Shown: positions 46,770 to 59,870 of the stretch, one piece after another
Layout: the number at the start of each line of letters is the position of its first letter
How positions within the stretch are numbered: the stretch's first letter is position 1
Source of the DNA: Delphinus delphis
Lineage: Eukaryota; Chordata; Mammalia; Artiodactyla; Delphinidae
NCBI RefSeq assembly: GCF_949987515.2
Contig: NC_082703.1
Span: 14,594,680-14,658,679, forward strand
Reading direction: 5' to 3'
Length of the DNA stretch: 64,000 nt
The notes under the pieces: generated by a model
What the model saw: only the letters and a program-made list of their open reading frames with translations
The model's database searches: none
What the model was told of the DNA's origin: nothing
Made by a program: the position numbers and the translations under genes

Positions 46770-48440
46770 ATTTAAAATAAAAATGAATATAATATCCCAA
46801 TTTTGATTTTAAAAGTATTAAACAGATGGACTCACACAGGCCGACAGGAAGGAAATGCACCAAAATGTGAACAATAGTGTCTTTCAGTGGTTCAGTTATG
46901 GGTTTTTTTCCATTTTCATGCAATTCTGAATTCTCAGATGTTTTTAGAGTAAACGTTTATTTCTTTCATACACACTCTATTATCTCAAAAATTCCTTCCA
47001 TCTCTTAAACTTTATATGCACACATAACTGTTTTATTAACATGATGTGATTCTTTTATGTTATTTTCTCATGAAATCAAGAACACTTCTTGGAGGAAATT
47101 CCTTGCTTTACTCCTGTGTTAGAATAATCGGCCAGTAACATTAAAATTTAACCTGCTGAGAAGCAAATGGTTTCTGCTCCTAGATTTTTTCTCTTTCAGT
47201 CAATAGTAAAGAGCTAAAATGTCTTTTCAAATCCTTGTTTTTCCCCTTCTTTCTCTAACATGCACCTGGGTCCGGAATGTTGGATTAATTCCAAATAATT
47301 TCTAAGATAAAAATTTCCCTAACAGTTGAACATGACAATCAGAGACATAGAACTCCAAGCAATTTCAGACTTTCTTTAAAGCTGGAGCTAAAATATACTG
47401 AATTTTTACGTATGCTGTAGTTTATAAATTTAGGTGTAAATTGAATTTTTGAAAAAAAACTTCATTTTTTTTTTTCCATGTGAGATGGCTTTCTCTCTTG
47501 CACGAACATTTCTTCAGTCAAGTTAGCCCGTGGGTAAAGAAAATTCTTTTAACCTGGACTCAGTTTGGATATAGGAAAACTGTGCTTGGCATTTCTCTTA
47601 AATTGTTCTCTTCAGGTTAGACTGATTTGAGTTCTGATCAGATAAAACAGAGCTCACAAGGGATGGCTACGTATATTACATTACCCTTGCCTGTATGTGG
47701 CCAGAATAGTAAGTGCAGAAAAGCCTTGGCCTTCAGGAATGTAAGAGCCACTGTCCAAAATGATGGACGAGTTTGCTTCTGCAATAACAGAAAATGTTCG
47801 GGCCAAGGGCCTTCCCACCTGTCTGCCCCTTGGCAATGACTTCAACCTCTGGGCCAGTTCACTTGCAATCTTTCCCTTAGGAAGGCATTTTATTTATTTT
47901 GTTATTCTTGTTAGGTGATGACTGTTCATTTTGCTATTAGACAACAAACAAAACAAAAACAAAATAATCTGCAAAAACCAAAATACCTTTTTCTGGCCTT
48001 TTTGTTCAATTGGATTTTTTAATCACCTCCCTACTCATTAACTTTATTTTATTTCCTTTTCTTCTTTCACATTAAATAGGAAAAAGGAAGTACAAATTCC
48101 AGGTCAGCAGGTATGAGCACAGTCTTACGTCTCAAGCCAAGGATGCTGTTTTCCCTGATTATCTGTACACAGAATCCTCATGGTCGTTGAGGCATATTCC
48201 CTGCTCTGGTTTCAGACAAATGCCTTGAATAATGGAAGGAAACCGATCTTTGCAACTCTTCCCCATGTTAGTTTATATCTTTGCTTGACTACTATTTCCA
48301 AACTTAACCAGTTTCTTGATGAAACTAACTAGAGAAGGAAGGAGAAACCGGAGTGGCAAAGGCTATGTTGTGGAAATAACCGCCTCATTCTTTGTCCAAA
48401 TGCCTGAAGAGACTTTGTGTTCTGCTGTTTCTCAACACCC
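46770..48440. other. Unique AT-rich DNA
   Basis: No gene recognised. An open frame at 47627-47839 has no known domain. Confidence 0.4.
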
Positions 48441-49899
48441 ATTGTTGATACCGCATCAAAGAATCCCAGCTCTGGAAGGGACTTTGAGATGTCTCGGAAG
48501 CATGAGCTCCCCTCTGATGTATGGATTCCTTCTGCAAGGATCAGCAATAAGTAAGCTGGCCTCTTCGTCTGCCTGTCCAGAGACAAAGATTTGTACCTGT
48601 TGAAGGAGCCAGCCCGGCTTCCAGGCAGCTCAAACTTTAAAACCTCTTGTTCATATTGAGTCTAAATGTGCTTCCCCGTAATTCGCCTTCGCTGGTCCGA
48701 GTCTGCCCTCTGGAGCCTCTCAGAATAAGTCTCCTTCCTCTTCCATCTTGCAAGTTCTTCCTAAATTCTCCACGTGAATTAAATAGAAGCTAGTACCAGT
48801 TATTAACTCCACATCCAATCCTTTGAAATCCAGCTTGGAAAACAGGAAGCTTCTACTCAACCTTTAGATAATAAATGGGAAAGATAAACAAGGCACCAAA
48901 TCTCCCTCTATATTTTACAACTTTCTAGATCCAGGCAAAAATGCTTACAGTTTGTTTTAAGAACTGTAAGGGAGCTCAGTGATCTGAGGTCTAACTCAAT
49001 TCCCTGAATTTTCAGGCGAGTAATCTAAGATCCAGAGATCTTGGTTGAGATTGGGGTCAAAGAACTCTGGTTATCGTAATTCTGGTGGTGGGACTGTAGG
49101 AGCGCAGTACTGTCTTGCTTGTTCTCAGAATATAAACACTGTACATTGGCAATCACAAATAGTTTTCCAACAAAATTTTCTTATGGCGCAGTTTTCTGAA
49201 GCTATTTTACAGTAAGTTAACTTCTAGTAACATATATTAGTACCTAATTTTAATTACTATTCTAGTCTAAATAAAAAAAAAAATTTTACCTCCCCTGAAG
49301 TTCCAAAAATATTGTCAGAGAAAAATAAAACCACTTCAAAATTCACCTTCCATTTGCCCCAGAATATCAAATCTCTAGGAACTACATATACACACATAAG
49401 TGCACACAATAAGCACGTGCACACACACACACAATGAATCTACTTCTCCATTCTTCTTAGAGCTGACTATCATATAAACTCAAGATCACCATTAACAATA
49501 GGTAGATGTAATCAAGATGCTTACCCAGGGAGCTGATATTTGACGGTACCTAACAAAACATGATGTAAATACAACAAGTAATTTAAGCACAATACAAGAT
49601 GGGGCACATATGGCTGTGTCTTTGACATAGCCATGAACAGCTTTCAGGTTTGGAAATGCTGTGGTAATTGTGACTTCTATATTTAAAACAACTGGACTTA
49701 CACTGCTGCACTTGAGTACTTAAAATAATACTAAAGGAAAGGAACAAGAGGGCCTTCCACATGTTGATACGGCTTCTCACACACTTGATGGGTAACAGCA
49801 GGGATGCCAGATCAATAAAATCCATGAGGACAGAGTTGTGGCTACAAATAGGGATATGCCATGCTCTGAAACTACACACAGTCCCTTTCTCCTTAAAAA
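48441..49899. other. Unique DNA, possible old LINE trace
   Basis: 48460-48780 (gaatcccagctctggaagg, agtctgccctctggagcc) has words of an ancient CR1/L3-like or MIR-like repeat, not firm enough to call. The rest is unrecognised. A short CA run is at 49419-49433. Confidence 0.35.
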
Positions 49900-50160
49900 T
49901 ATACAGAAGAACGTAAAAGTGAAAATTCCATTACCCAGAGGGAACCACTGTTAACATTTTGGTATACTTGTCCAGTATTTTTCCTGCACATATATGTGAA
50001 TATATAATTTACCTAACCTAAAATCTTTTCTATGCTGTTTCACTTAACATTCTGTTGTATTTCCAGGTCACTAAATTATCTTCAAAATCATGCCTCTGTA
50101 TTTTTCTACATTCTAGATGTTCTACTTTTTATACGACACATTTTCTGTTGCTGGAATTTC
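49900..50160. repeat. Old L1M-type fragment
   Basis: gggaaccactgttaacattttgg, tttttcctgcacatatatg and gtttcacttaacattctg resemble an old L1M end region. Orientation not settled. Confidence 0.45.
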
Positions 50161-51035
50161 TTTTTTACAGTCTTCCTTTTCCTACCATGAAAATAAGGTC
50201 ACTTTCTCACTCCCTATCCATTTGAAGCTGAAAACAAACAACACATACAGAAAAAAAAAAAAAAAATCAGACCTGAGTTTCTGTGTCTGAGAGTGCTTCT
50301 TGAAAAACCATTATATAATAGCACTGCAAAAAAGTAGAGATAAAATAAACCAGGAGATATGTGTCACTTATTGCTCCAGCAAAAAGCTGACTCCAAAAAA
50401 ATGACAGGATCACAAGCAGAAGATGATGAAAGAGCAACATGGCAGAAATGAAGAGAAAAGGGACGCAGAAACAATACTCACACAGCTACAGAGATGAAGA
50501 GGAAGTAGGAAAAGGACACAGAGGATGTCTGGAGGATGACACAGCTTCCGGTGGGGCAGAAAAAACAATGCTCTCTTACATCTTCAGCAAACGTTATGAA
50601 CTAGATGGAAGAGGCCTAAGGGGCTGGTACTGCTGAGAACAGCAAATTATTAGTGTGTATAAGAACTTCTGCCATAAAGAATGTTCTTGATAATGCTACT
50701 GGAATAACAAGAATTCACATGTTGCCATGCTGGCAAAGAAAACAGGATGCTTTTAGAAACAGATGACCATGGATTTGCGGTAATGGAACAAAAGCCAACA
50801 GCTTAAGTGGCAGTGGGTTACCATCAGCATTTGTCATGTATTTTATTCAATACTATGTAATATAGAAAAGTATCATGTCACTTACTTGTCGGAAGTAGAT
50901 GCCTGTGTTCCTTCAACAAAAACTTTTTGAACACCTCCCTATGTACATACAGCTCTGGGCTAGACTTTGAGGATGAATCCTACTGCTGGTTCCCGGGAGG
51001 AGACAGATGGGACACGTGAACTCTCATGACATTCT
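50161..51035. other. Unique DNA, no gene recognised
   Basis: Nothing recognised. A-run at 50251-50267. Confidence 0.4.
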
Positions 51036-51039
51036 GCAC

Positions 51040-51245
51040 CTTTCCTCCCAGATACTTGCTTCAGTTTGAAATTACACATTTTATTTGTGATATCTGTGAT
51101 GATTTGATTAATGTCTGTCATCTCACTAGACCATAAGTTCCATGAGGGTAGGAATTTTATCTGTTTTGCTCACCACTGTTTTCCTAGCACAGTGCCCGGC
51201 ATATGACAGATGTTCAATGAATACTTGTTGAAAAAAATGAATAAA
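51040..51245 (+). repeat. L2 LINE 3' end
   Basis: agaccataagttccatgagg, agcacagtgcccggcatatg and caatgaatacttgttga are the classic L2 terminus. Confidence 0.8.
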
Positions 51246-51339
51246 TACTTCAAAAAGTTAGTATTAGGTTTTATAAGAGGCACATAGATAAAGACTGCTA
51301 AAGTCTCTGGACAGAGTGATTCAGTTTTAGATAAAAGCT

Positions 51340-51690
51340 AAAAGGTTTTAAAGAAGACATGGTTTTGAAAGTCAGGAGACCAAATTAAACAATTATTATA
51401 ATCATCTAGGTGAGAAGTAACAGGACATAAACGACTTAAGTAGAAACAATTAGAAGGGAGAGAAGTAGATAAATAAAAGCATTACAAAGATCAAATTGGC
51501 AGATGGTGGCTGCCAGTGGGATACGAAGGGCCAGGAGAAGCAAAGAGTTTGAGGATGCAGCAGGTGACTGGGAGGATGGGATTCATAGAGAAATGCAAAG
51601 AGCAGCTTGATTAGGTCCATGGAGAGCACAGGACCTCAGATCCAAATGTACTGAGGTCACTCTGAAGGGGACGTCAAGCAAGCTGCCAGC
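51340..51690 (-). repeat. L2 LINE ORF2-end fragment
   Basis: attattataatcatctagg, gtgagaagtaacagg and ggtggctgccagtggg follow the antisense L2 region. Oriented opposite to the L2 end just before it, so a separate copy. Confidence 0.5.
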
Positions 51691-53540
51691 AACGTGGGTC
51701 GGAGGTTTACGAGAAGACCAACTCAGAAACACAGAGTTTTGAGACATCTTCACAGAGATTCTGCTTGCAGTCATAAAGGTGGATGAGGCTGTCCGGGGAA
51801 AGATCACGGAGAGAGAAAAGAGAACCAAGGAGAGGTGCTTGAGGAATGTTGAGATTTTTGGTGGGGTTATTTTTTTACGTAGTTCAGGAAGACAGAGAGG
51901 CCCATAAAACTCTATCAGATAAGAAACCATCTTATCTTCCATGTTGGGAAATTCACCATTTACCCCCAAAGGAGTCCTTCTGGGCTTCAGAGGTCTGGAG
52001 AATACCAGTTCCATGGATAAAAGAAACAGCACCAGACTCTCTGGAAACAAAGTGGTTGAAGAAGTGAAGGATTTAGGACTTAAGTGGACAGCATATTGGA
52101 CCCCAGCCCTTGCACACTCCGAGATGCTAAGCAAAGCTTCTGGTCGGCACTCCTGTTTCCAAGATGTGCTGATTTATATTATCAACAGCTGTGAGCTCTT
52201 TGACCCCCCAGCCCAGTCTGACTGGTTTGTTGTGGGAAACCCTTTGGAACCAAAGAGGTCACAAAGCTTGAGCCTTGTCTATCCCTGTTCTCAGACTGCT
52301 TTGTCTCCAGTCTCCTCCGGTGATCTTTCTGACAGTGCCTCACAATTTCTTCCTGTAATCTGTGGCTAATCTCGCCTCAGTTTACCATTCCACCGGTGGA
52401 GAGATCCCACTTTCTTATGCACCAAGATAGTATCATGCTAAACGAGTTAAAATCACTCAAAAATATGGAATGACTTTGAAAGGAGGAAAAATGTGGGTAA
52501 ATACATGGCAATATTTTTAAAGTCTCCATTATAGTAATAATAGGTAAGCACCCAACATGGTTAATAGCCAGTACTTAGATCAAGGCCTTGTATGAAGTAG
52601 ATGGTCGAGGTTGAACTGAATGGAATAGTTATACAAGCATCGTAGCAATACATGTGAATTCATTAATTAAGATATGTGCATTAACCTCAAAGTGCCAAGA
52701 ATTGTGATAGAAAATGAGGACAAAATAAATAAGATAATGGTCAGAAGCTCTAGAAAAATAGCTTACATGAATTTCTTGCCTTCATTTAAGAAACCAGAGG
52801 TGTGGAGCTTAGGGCTGCAGAAGCTAGAAAAATCTCATGATTCTCCTTGGGCCTGGAGAGGTAGGTTGGGGTCAGGGGCTCTGTATCCTATTCTATGGCA
52901 TTCGTGGTATTTAATAAGCAACGGAGAACTGGTCATGGATGTCAAGCAGAAGGGACATGAAGTAATTTGGTTTTAGTAGTTATTCATTACATGTTTTTTT
53001 CATATTTCCATTAAACAAATGGTTAAAAATCATAGCTGCTAAATTCTGCATATAATTTTCATAATGGTTCAGGGGAAAAATGTGTTTTTTTTAAATTTAT
53101 TTTACTTAAAAAAAGTCAATTGGAAAATGTGATTTGACTTGTAGAAATTTATTTGCAGATAACATGTCTGTTTCTATCGGGAGGAGAGAAGCCCACTAAA
53201 AGGGCAGAGCCACAGGCAGGACAGCTGTAGCTCCACTTCCTGTCATGGCAGTGTTATGGGCACTGTATGTTATCACACAGTGGTGTTCTTTCAGGTTATA
53301 AAGACAGAAGCAGGTCATCTACATTGCTTTATTATGAAGCTCACGAAGTAACGAAGAACAAGCAATAGTCTCTGCAGTCATAAGCAACTCAGAAGGTTCT
53401 GGAAGGTCAGAAAGGAAACAGTAGCCCCAGGTAGTACAGTAGGGTGAGCTCTTCAGCGTCAAGGCATCCATTGCTCCTACAGTGTGACTCAGTCATGCAA
53501 GTGGCTCTGTGTAACTCTGTCTTCGCTTCTTCTGAGGCCG
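51691..53540. other. Unique DNA, no gene recognised
   Basis: The longest frames (183 codons minus at 51583-52134, 142 plus at 51941-52369) overlap each other on opposite strands, lack known motifs and have no CpG or splice setting. I do not call them genes. Confidence 0.4.
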
Positions 53541-53544
53541 TGAA

Positions 53545-53680
53545 CAGAGTGGTTACCAACCCAGGCCCTGGAACACTCACTGCCTGGGTTTAAATCCAGG
53601 CCTTGCCTCTAAGGCTCTTGGGAAAAGATCTGATTGGGTCTGTCTCCTCATCTACAATACAGCACATACCTATACGGCAT
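53545..53680 (+). repeat. MIR SINE fragment
   Basis: cactgcctgggtttaaatcc then aggccttgcctctaaggctc and gtctcctcatctacaatac follow the MIR 5' half. Confidence 0.6.
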
Positions 53681-53930
53681 CGTTCTCCAGCCGCAGCCTT
53701 GTAGGTCACAGGACAAACTAGAGAGCTCCCTCAGGTGGGCATGAATCCTTGTCTGAGTTAGTCACATGATGGAAAGTATGGCAACCTCTGTGTAAGGAAC
53801 CACTGTGGCTGCCTTTCTCAAAATGGGCAGAGCAGGTACTCAGAGGACCATGGCCTGCCATCTGCTCCTCAAGAAGTGCACGCTAGACACAGAGTTAACT
53901 AATACAGGAACTGAGTTAATGAAGCAGTTG
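53681..53930. other. Unique DNA
   Basis: Nothing recognised. Confidence 0.35.
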
Positions 53931-54120
53931 AATAGTATTAATAAAATAAAATAATATATAGTATTATATAATGTAATTATTATATCAATATAACACACAA
54001 TATTATATACAACATATATAATATGTTGCTATTACAATATATAATAATATAACATTGTTTAATAATATATTATTAGTTAATATATATCATAATATATTGT
54101 AATATATATTAATAATAAAG
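53931..54120. repeat. AT-only island
   Basis: About 190 bp almost wholly A and T with many overlapping inverted repeats (atatataatat types). The 10-bp palindrome-core word agttaactaa stands on both sides, at 53893-53902 and 54127-54136. Confidence 0.9.
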
Positions 54121-54136
54121 GCACTTAGTTAACTAA

Positions 54137-55427
54137 GCAATGTAAAATGAAGTTAAGTGTGAGTTTAGGAAGAAACAGGAGAACACTTGTTCCACAGTGG
54201 TCTAATTTCTGTTGAGACTATGGTCACCACAATTCATAATTCACTGTAAGAGTAAAACTATTACTTCTGTAGAGACTCCACTACTTAATAACAATCTTAT
54301 AGATGGTAACACTGGCATACTTGTATTGTTTCCTTTTTTTTCCATACAAACTTTCCATTCTAACAAGCTGGGTTAAGAAACATCATAAGATTGGTTATAT
54401 TCACCTGAGACATAATAATATTTTTCATGAAAAATGTCAAGCATCACAAATAAGGAGATAATAACACAATACCCCGCAGCAACAGTGACTGCCAATGTTT
54501 GGCAGTCATATTTTATCTATGTCTTTCCCCCCGAACACTTTTGCTGAGAGCTGAAAGTGAAATTCTCATGTACAAAAAAAAAATAAGTGTTAAAAAGGTC
54601 CTGCTTCAAAGAGGGAGTGCTTTGCTTCTGGTGGCGTGCACATTTTCTCTGTAGCACACTTTTCTTTCCAGTCCCTCAGCCGTTACTCAAATTCTGTCAG
54701 TGGCCATGGAAATGCCTCTTATAATGGCCTCAAATAGAATAATCTATTTTTCTCCCTGCCTCCCAACACGGAAATGGTAACTCATGTTCACAGACCTCTA
54801 GGGATTCCACAGATCTGCTTTAGCTAGTCTGTGAAATCCCAGAAAATATATGCAAATATTTTTACATTCTTTTTTTTTTAATATAGGAAAGTTCCAAAGC
54901 TTCTATCAGGTTCTCACATGGGCCTATTACCTACAAAAGGTTAAGAACCGCTGCCTCTGCCATATCTTGAAAGCATAGCAAACATACTTTCTCATTTCCA
55001 TTCCTTAGCCAGTTCTGCGTATCAAAATCCTGCACCTGTTGCCTCCTTCAGGCTCCCTCCCCTGACTTCGTCACCTATAACTGATTTCCCACATGTTTTC
55101 CTGCAGGATTCAAGCCAGGGCTCTTTCACATTTATCACATTCCGTTGAGGTCCTATTCACTGGACAAGTATTTTCTTAGGCACCTGCTATGTGGCAGCCA
55201 CTGTATCACACTTATTTAGGTGTGCTTTGCCTCCTACCGCACTGTTAGAAGAGCACAAGCAACATCCCAGTATCCAGTATGGAGCCTGCGTCCAAGGAAA
55301 TAGTGTAGCTCTAATTCCACTGAATGGAAGCAAAAATGAGCAGTGGCACTTCTGTGTGCTGGCATTCAGCTCAAGAAGAACATGTATCACCAGGCTCATG
55401 ATTTTTTTCCCTTTCAAATGCAAAACG
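54137..55427. other. Unique DNA, no gene recognised
   Basis: Open frames of 78-89 codons at 55187-55460 on both strands have no recognised domain. Confidence 0.4.
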
Positions 55428-55506
55428 AAACGTTTATATAAAAAGTCAATTTTTATATAAATTTTATATAAACGTTATATAAACGTTTATATAAAAATGT
55501 CAATTT
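55428..55506 (+). repeat. Short imperfect direct repeat, AT-rich
   Basis: A 25-26 bp unit starting aaacgtttatataaaaa occurs at 55428-55452 and 55481-55506; the spacer holds further ataaacgttatat copies. Confidence 0.85.
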
Positions 55507-56189
55507 GATTATCCTTGGGCATTAAGATAGAGATGCCGAAGCAAAGGTTCCCTCCCCTACCCGGATATAGTGTGGCACTAGAAAACTATTCCAGAATCGC
55601 GAACTATATATGCTGATCTCCACGGCCCTCTTGGTAGCGCCTTAAATAGCATCACCGGTATCTATATGAGACATGTAGTTGGGTCCCCACAAAAAACTAT
55701 GCCTGGGAGTACATCTCCACCCATCCACCCCGACCCCGGAGTCGGGAGGGTCAAGCTCAAACACAAAGAGGGTCAGAACAGTTACTAAACATGTTAACTT
55801 TCCCGTATTGGGTACGCGCCTTTTTTTTTTTTTTTAAGTCATACGCCTCTTAAAATTACTGAGCTGTTTGATAACAGAGGTTGAAGACGACCAGGTTAAG
55901 GACCTGGCAGAAAATAGTTAACCCTATTGCTACAGACGCGGAGGGTGGGGGAGGGGAAATCTGTGTCCAGCTTTCGGCAGATACTTCCAATCTAAGTTCC
56001 ATCCCTTCTTCTGAGGGGTCTAGTTTAGAAAAATTCTTAACAAATTACGCAGGCCGTTTGAGCGAAAACATCGGAAAGTCTGACCAGTGGCACCTGGGAC
56101 TTAACCCCTTTGATCGTCGGTTTTCCCATGTACCCACTGGGGGCCTTTCCGTGGCAGAAGGTGTTTGCCAGGATCAAATGAGAGAAGAC
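55507..56189. other. CpG-island upstream flank
   Basis: Unique sequence leading into the CpG island. It has a T-run at 55820-55834 and a plus-strand open frame from 55881 that reaches the donor motif at 56219. No TATA box in a useful place that I can support. Confidence 0.4.
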
Positions 56190-57310
56190 GCGCTGAAACG
56201 TCACGCTGTTGTCACCCAGGTACGGCGTTGCTGCGCTCCAGGTGTGCTCGCCTCGGCGTCCTCTCCCACGTAGGACGGGCCACGCCGGGAGGCACAGACG
56301 AGAAGAGCGCGGGGAGCGGGCAGGAAGGTCACCCCGATCCCCAGGCCGGGCGGCGCGGCAGAGCCTCACTTCCCGGGCACGTTCGGGCGGGGCACTCCCA
56401 GGGGACCGGGCAGGCAGGCGGCACTCCCCGGGCTCCGCTCGGCGCCCGCCGCGCCTGCGAGGCTGGCCGCCCTCCCGGCCCGGAGGCGCCGCTGGCCCGG
56501 GTCCCCGGGCCGCCGGAGCCCGAGCGCAGCCCCCAGAGGTGAGGGCGGGTCAGGAAGGCGGGCACGGCGATGGGGGCGGGGAGCTGCGCCGCCGGGGCCG
56601 CGGGCGGTCGCCCGGAGGCCCCCGAGCCCCGGGAAGCCCGCACCCGGGCCGCGGCGGGAGGAGGCACTGGCGGAGGAGCGGCCCCCAGGCTCTGCCCGAG
56701 GCCTCCGGGGGCCGCGCAGCAACTTCTCTTTGGAAGCCCTGGGGGCGCGCGCGCGCGCTCCCACCCGGGCACGCGCATCCCCGGCGCCCCGCTCCCCCGC
56801 GCGCGCTCCGTCTATTTTTTCCCATCGCTTTCATTCTCACACTCCAAAGTAGGTCACCGGGTGGAAGTTACAGCCGGTACAGACCCCGGCTTTGATGCGA
56901 AGGCAGATTTTCTCCCCCGGCCTCGGGCGGGGGGGATGCACTGCAACTATTCGGTTCCGTAGAGCTGCCCGCCCCCATACCTTGCAGCCAGCGCCGGCGA
57001 CCGTGGCGTTGACAATGGTCCGCAGAGCGGAGCGGCGGGAAGCCTCTTTTCCACCCTAGTTCGGCCGGCCCTGCGCCTGCCCCTGCCCCGCGGACCGGGA
57101 GGAGGGGGCGCGACAGGTCGCCTCCCGCGCTCTCCGGCGTCCGCGTCCCGGGTCTGACCGCCTGGGTGAGTGCCTGCTCTTCCGCTGTCATTCCAGTGGC
57201 CGAGGGTAACATGTTTACCTTGAAAACTTAGACGTGATCCGAACAGCCAGCCGAGCCTGGCGTGCAGTAAGGGACTGCGGGGATGTGCTTCAGATGTTAC
57301 ACCGGATAAA
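56190..57310. promoter_or_regulatory. CpG island, candidate promoter / first exon
   Basis: About 1.1 kb of very GC-rich unique DNA with dense CpG and no repeat, in an AT-rich neighbourhood. It has Sp1-type boxes (gggcgggg at about 56385 and 56574). Good splice-donor motifs on the plus strand are CAG|GTACGG (exon end 56219), AGAG|GTGAGG (56538) and CTGG|GTGAGT (57165); on the minus strand GCAAG|GTATGG (exon end 56981). Open frames up to 228 codons run through it in several phases, as expected for GC-rich DNA, and none gives a protein I know. Most likely a CpG promoter of a gene or long non-coding RNA whose other exons lie elsewhere. The direction is undecided. Confidence 0.75.
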
Positions 57311-59025
57311 TCAGAACCCAGAGCTGTAGGGGACATGTAGTGTCTAAAGGTGAAAATGAATTTGTGTTTTCCTGGAGTACACGTGTATCTTTCCCTTTAG
57401 AAGCTATCACTTGGGAATTGATTTTTAACTAGCAGGAGGCGATGAACTAAGATAACTTGAAGCCAGAAAGTTTGTCAGAATATTTTTTAGTTGATTTGGA
57501 AGAACTTAACTGAAATAGCCCAAGCTAATGTCAAAAATACAGTCTAAGAAGGAATATCAAAATGCGATGGTAGGATTTGTATAATATTTGCTATCTGTGT
57601 CCTTATGTAGTATCTGGCTTCTCTGTGATAAATGTTATAAGCGTGGGATGCTTTAGGTAGAAAGACGGTAGGGTTGTGAACACCTCCATGCAAAGCTTTT
57701 TACGGGTTGGTCTGCATGCATTTAAGTGTACACTGAACATTTCCTGTGGGCAAAGAGCTAGAATGTGACTATATCATTTTGAGGTTTAGGTTACTAGCAA
57801 TAATACAGGTAACAGTTGGCTTTTAACCCCTTGTTTCAGGAGCTGAAGTACTATTATTCACGTGACTCATCAGCATAGCGAATCCTTGACTAATGAATGG
57901 TTAATCTGTTTTGAAGTTTAGGAAGAGAGAACTGTAGGTTCTTCTGTCCTTGTTGGCCGGCTGAAAATGCAGTATAAAGGGCTCTCCAGGGATGGTGAGG
58001 GATGCTCTAGAGTAGCTCAGAGGGGAAGATCATTTGGAGAGAATGAAAGTGACTCCCTGATGGCCACTGACTGCCTATAACTGCTTTTAAAGTGGACCCT
58101 GACAGGTTGAAAAGGATCTACCTCCTCACTAAGGAAAACTGCTCCAGAGAACTGCTTTCTTAATGCATTTGGTAGGATTTGAGAGGGGAGCTGTCTACAG
58201 ACGTTTCTCTTAATTCAAAAGAAATCCTTTTTCTAGAAAGATTCAATTACTGTAATGATGTTCTTTGGAAATAATTTGTCCTTTTGTGTGTTTGTCATCA
58301 TATAGCAAGAGCACCAAGGTAGTTCAAAGGTTTTAGTAAAATTTTACTTACCAGAGGGATGGGAAATGGAAAATGCTATGTCTTCATGGTTAACTCTGCA
58401 TTAAAATGGAGGGGCGGGGTGGGGGGCTTCCCAATACATCTTATATCTCTGTGTAAGTATCGCGGTATCTTCTAAAGCCAAATCCTACTGGGGATTAAGA
58501 GGGCTGTAAAGAAGGTATTAATACTTTCAGTATTCCTGATAGGTGGATATGTGAATACTTATATGCATTCCACTTGTAATGAATTAATGTAATTGTAATG
58601 AATGACATCTTAAATGGGAACTGAGTCAGCTCTCACTGTGATTTAGCCCTTGGTATGATGAATTGTTGCGATCAGGCTGTCAGCACTTCTCTGTGCAATC
58701 TTTTGTTTTTACTCGTAGATGAATTAGGAAGGGTTTTGAGGAGAGTGGCAGGAAAGGATGAAGGTACTGGTGATTTATTTAAGGGCAGACGGAAGGAACT
58801 AAATATGGAGGCTGATTCTGGCATACCTTGGTCACTGGTTGCTGGTCAGGCTCAAAGTATGGTGGTGCTAAATGACCAGTTGAATGTCCCTCAGTCTGTG
58901 TGATTCTCTTCTCTTGATGTCATCAGACAGTACATAGCCTGGACCTCTAGCTAAGATGTATGCAAAAGGAGTGACACCATTCACTTTGGGTACTCACTTC
59001 CCATCCAGAGAAACTTCTAACCACT
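57311..59025. other. Unique DNA, no gene recognised
   Basis: Ordinary composition. An open frame of 82 codons at 58655-58903 has no domain that I know. No acceptor-exon pattern is clear. Confidence 0.4.
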
Positions 59026-59029
59026 TGGA

Positions 59030-59180
59030 GTTTGAGCTCCATTACCTGGACTGAATCCCAGCTCTGAGCCATTTCCTCATCTGTGAAATGGGAATAATGA
59101 TACTTCCTAACTAAGGTGGCTGTCAGGAGGTACTTGGGGTAAAATGCACATTGTGAGCGGTCTTACAACAAAGAGAAATA
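59030..59180 (+). repeat. MIR SINE
   Basis: aatcccagctctgagccatttcctcatctgtgaaatggg in order with aataatgatacttcc and gtaaaatgcacattgtgag fits MIR. Confidence 0.75.
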
Positions 59181-59645
59181 CTATGACTTAAATATCATCT
59201 CCTAGGGGCTGCGGAGGGGTTGCTGTGTAATTGATGGTAGAATTGAATATTTGGGTGAGTGGCTCATTCCACTGTCCTGGTATACTTAGTATACGCTCAT
59301 AGAATATAGTATAGAGCACACTAGACTCTTAGTAATCACTGTTTTTTGGGAGTTAGAGGCTCATACTGTGAAACTTGCATCTTCTCCCCCATGCACAGGC
59401 CTTTGGCTTACCTAGGTGAAAGAAGTTACCTGTGGTGGCTTTTGGAGATAATGATGAGATCGAAGGAGATGACCCATTGAAATTCTCAAATCAAATTTAA
59501 ACCTTTAATTAATTAGTTTCTCTTAATGCCATTAGAAGTGTGGCCCTCATAAAATGATAACAGTCCGTAGTTTCCCCCTGGACAGTTATATATTTAGAAA
59601 TGGAGTATTTGGACTTTGGGGCTGAAGCAGCAATATGATTCGTGC
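59181..59645. other. Unique DNA
   Basis: Nothing recognised. Confidence 0.35.
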
Positions 59646-59649
59646 AGGT

Positions 59650-59870
59650 TTTAATCATTCAGCACCCCAAGGCGCCATGCTAAGCCTTCAGAATGCAAGA
59701 AAAGCAGACCTGACCCCTCCTGGAAGCATGTCTGCTGGTAATACACAGGTAAACCTGTCATTATAACTGTGCTAAGTGCTATGCAGGAAACATGTCAAAG
59801 GCAGAGATGGGGAATTTGACCTGTGGAGGGAGGGGGTCGTGAAGGAAGGTCTTTGGGGAAGGAAGAGCAT
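59650..59870 (-). repeat. L2 LINE 3' end fragment
   Basis: gcgccatgctaagccttc, gtgctaagtgctatgcagg and tcgtgaaggaaggtctttgg follow the antisense L2 end. Confidence 0.5.

Noticed and set aside
51583..52134. 183-codon minus-strand frame
   Set aside because: Partly over an L2 remnant, with no recognisable domain, no splice sites that fit, and an overlapping plus-strand frame.
56209..56895. 228-codon frame in the CpG island
   Set aside because: Arginine/proline/glycine-rich in all phases, as expected from GC-rich DNA without stops; no domain recognised. The region itself is kept as a candidate promoter.
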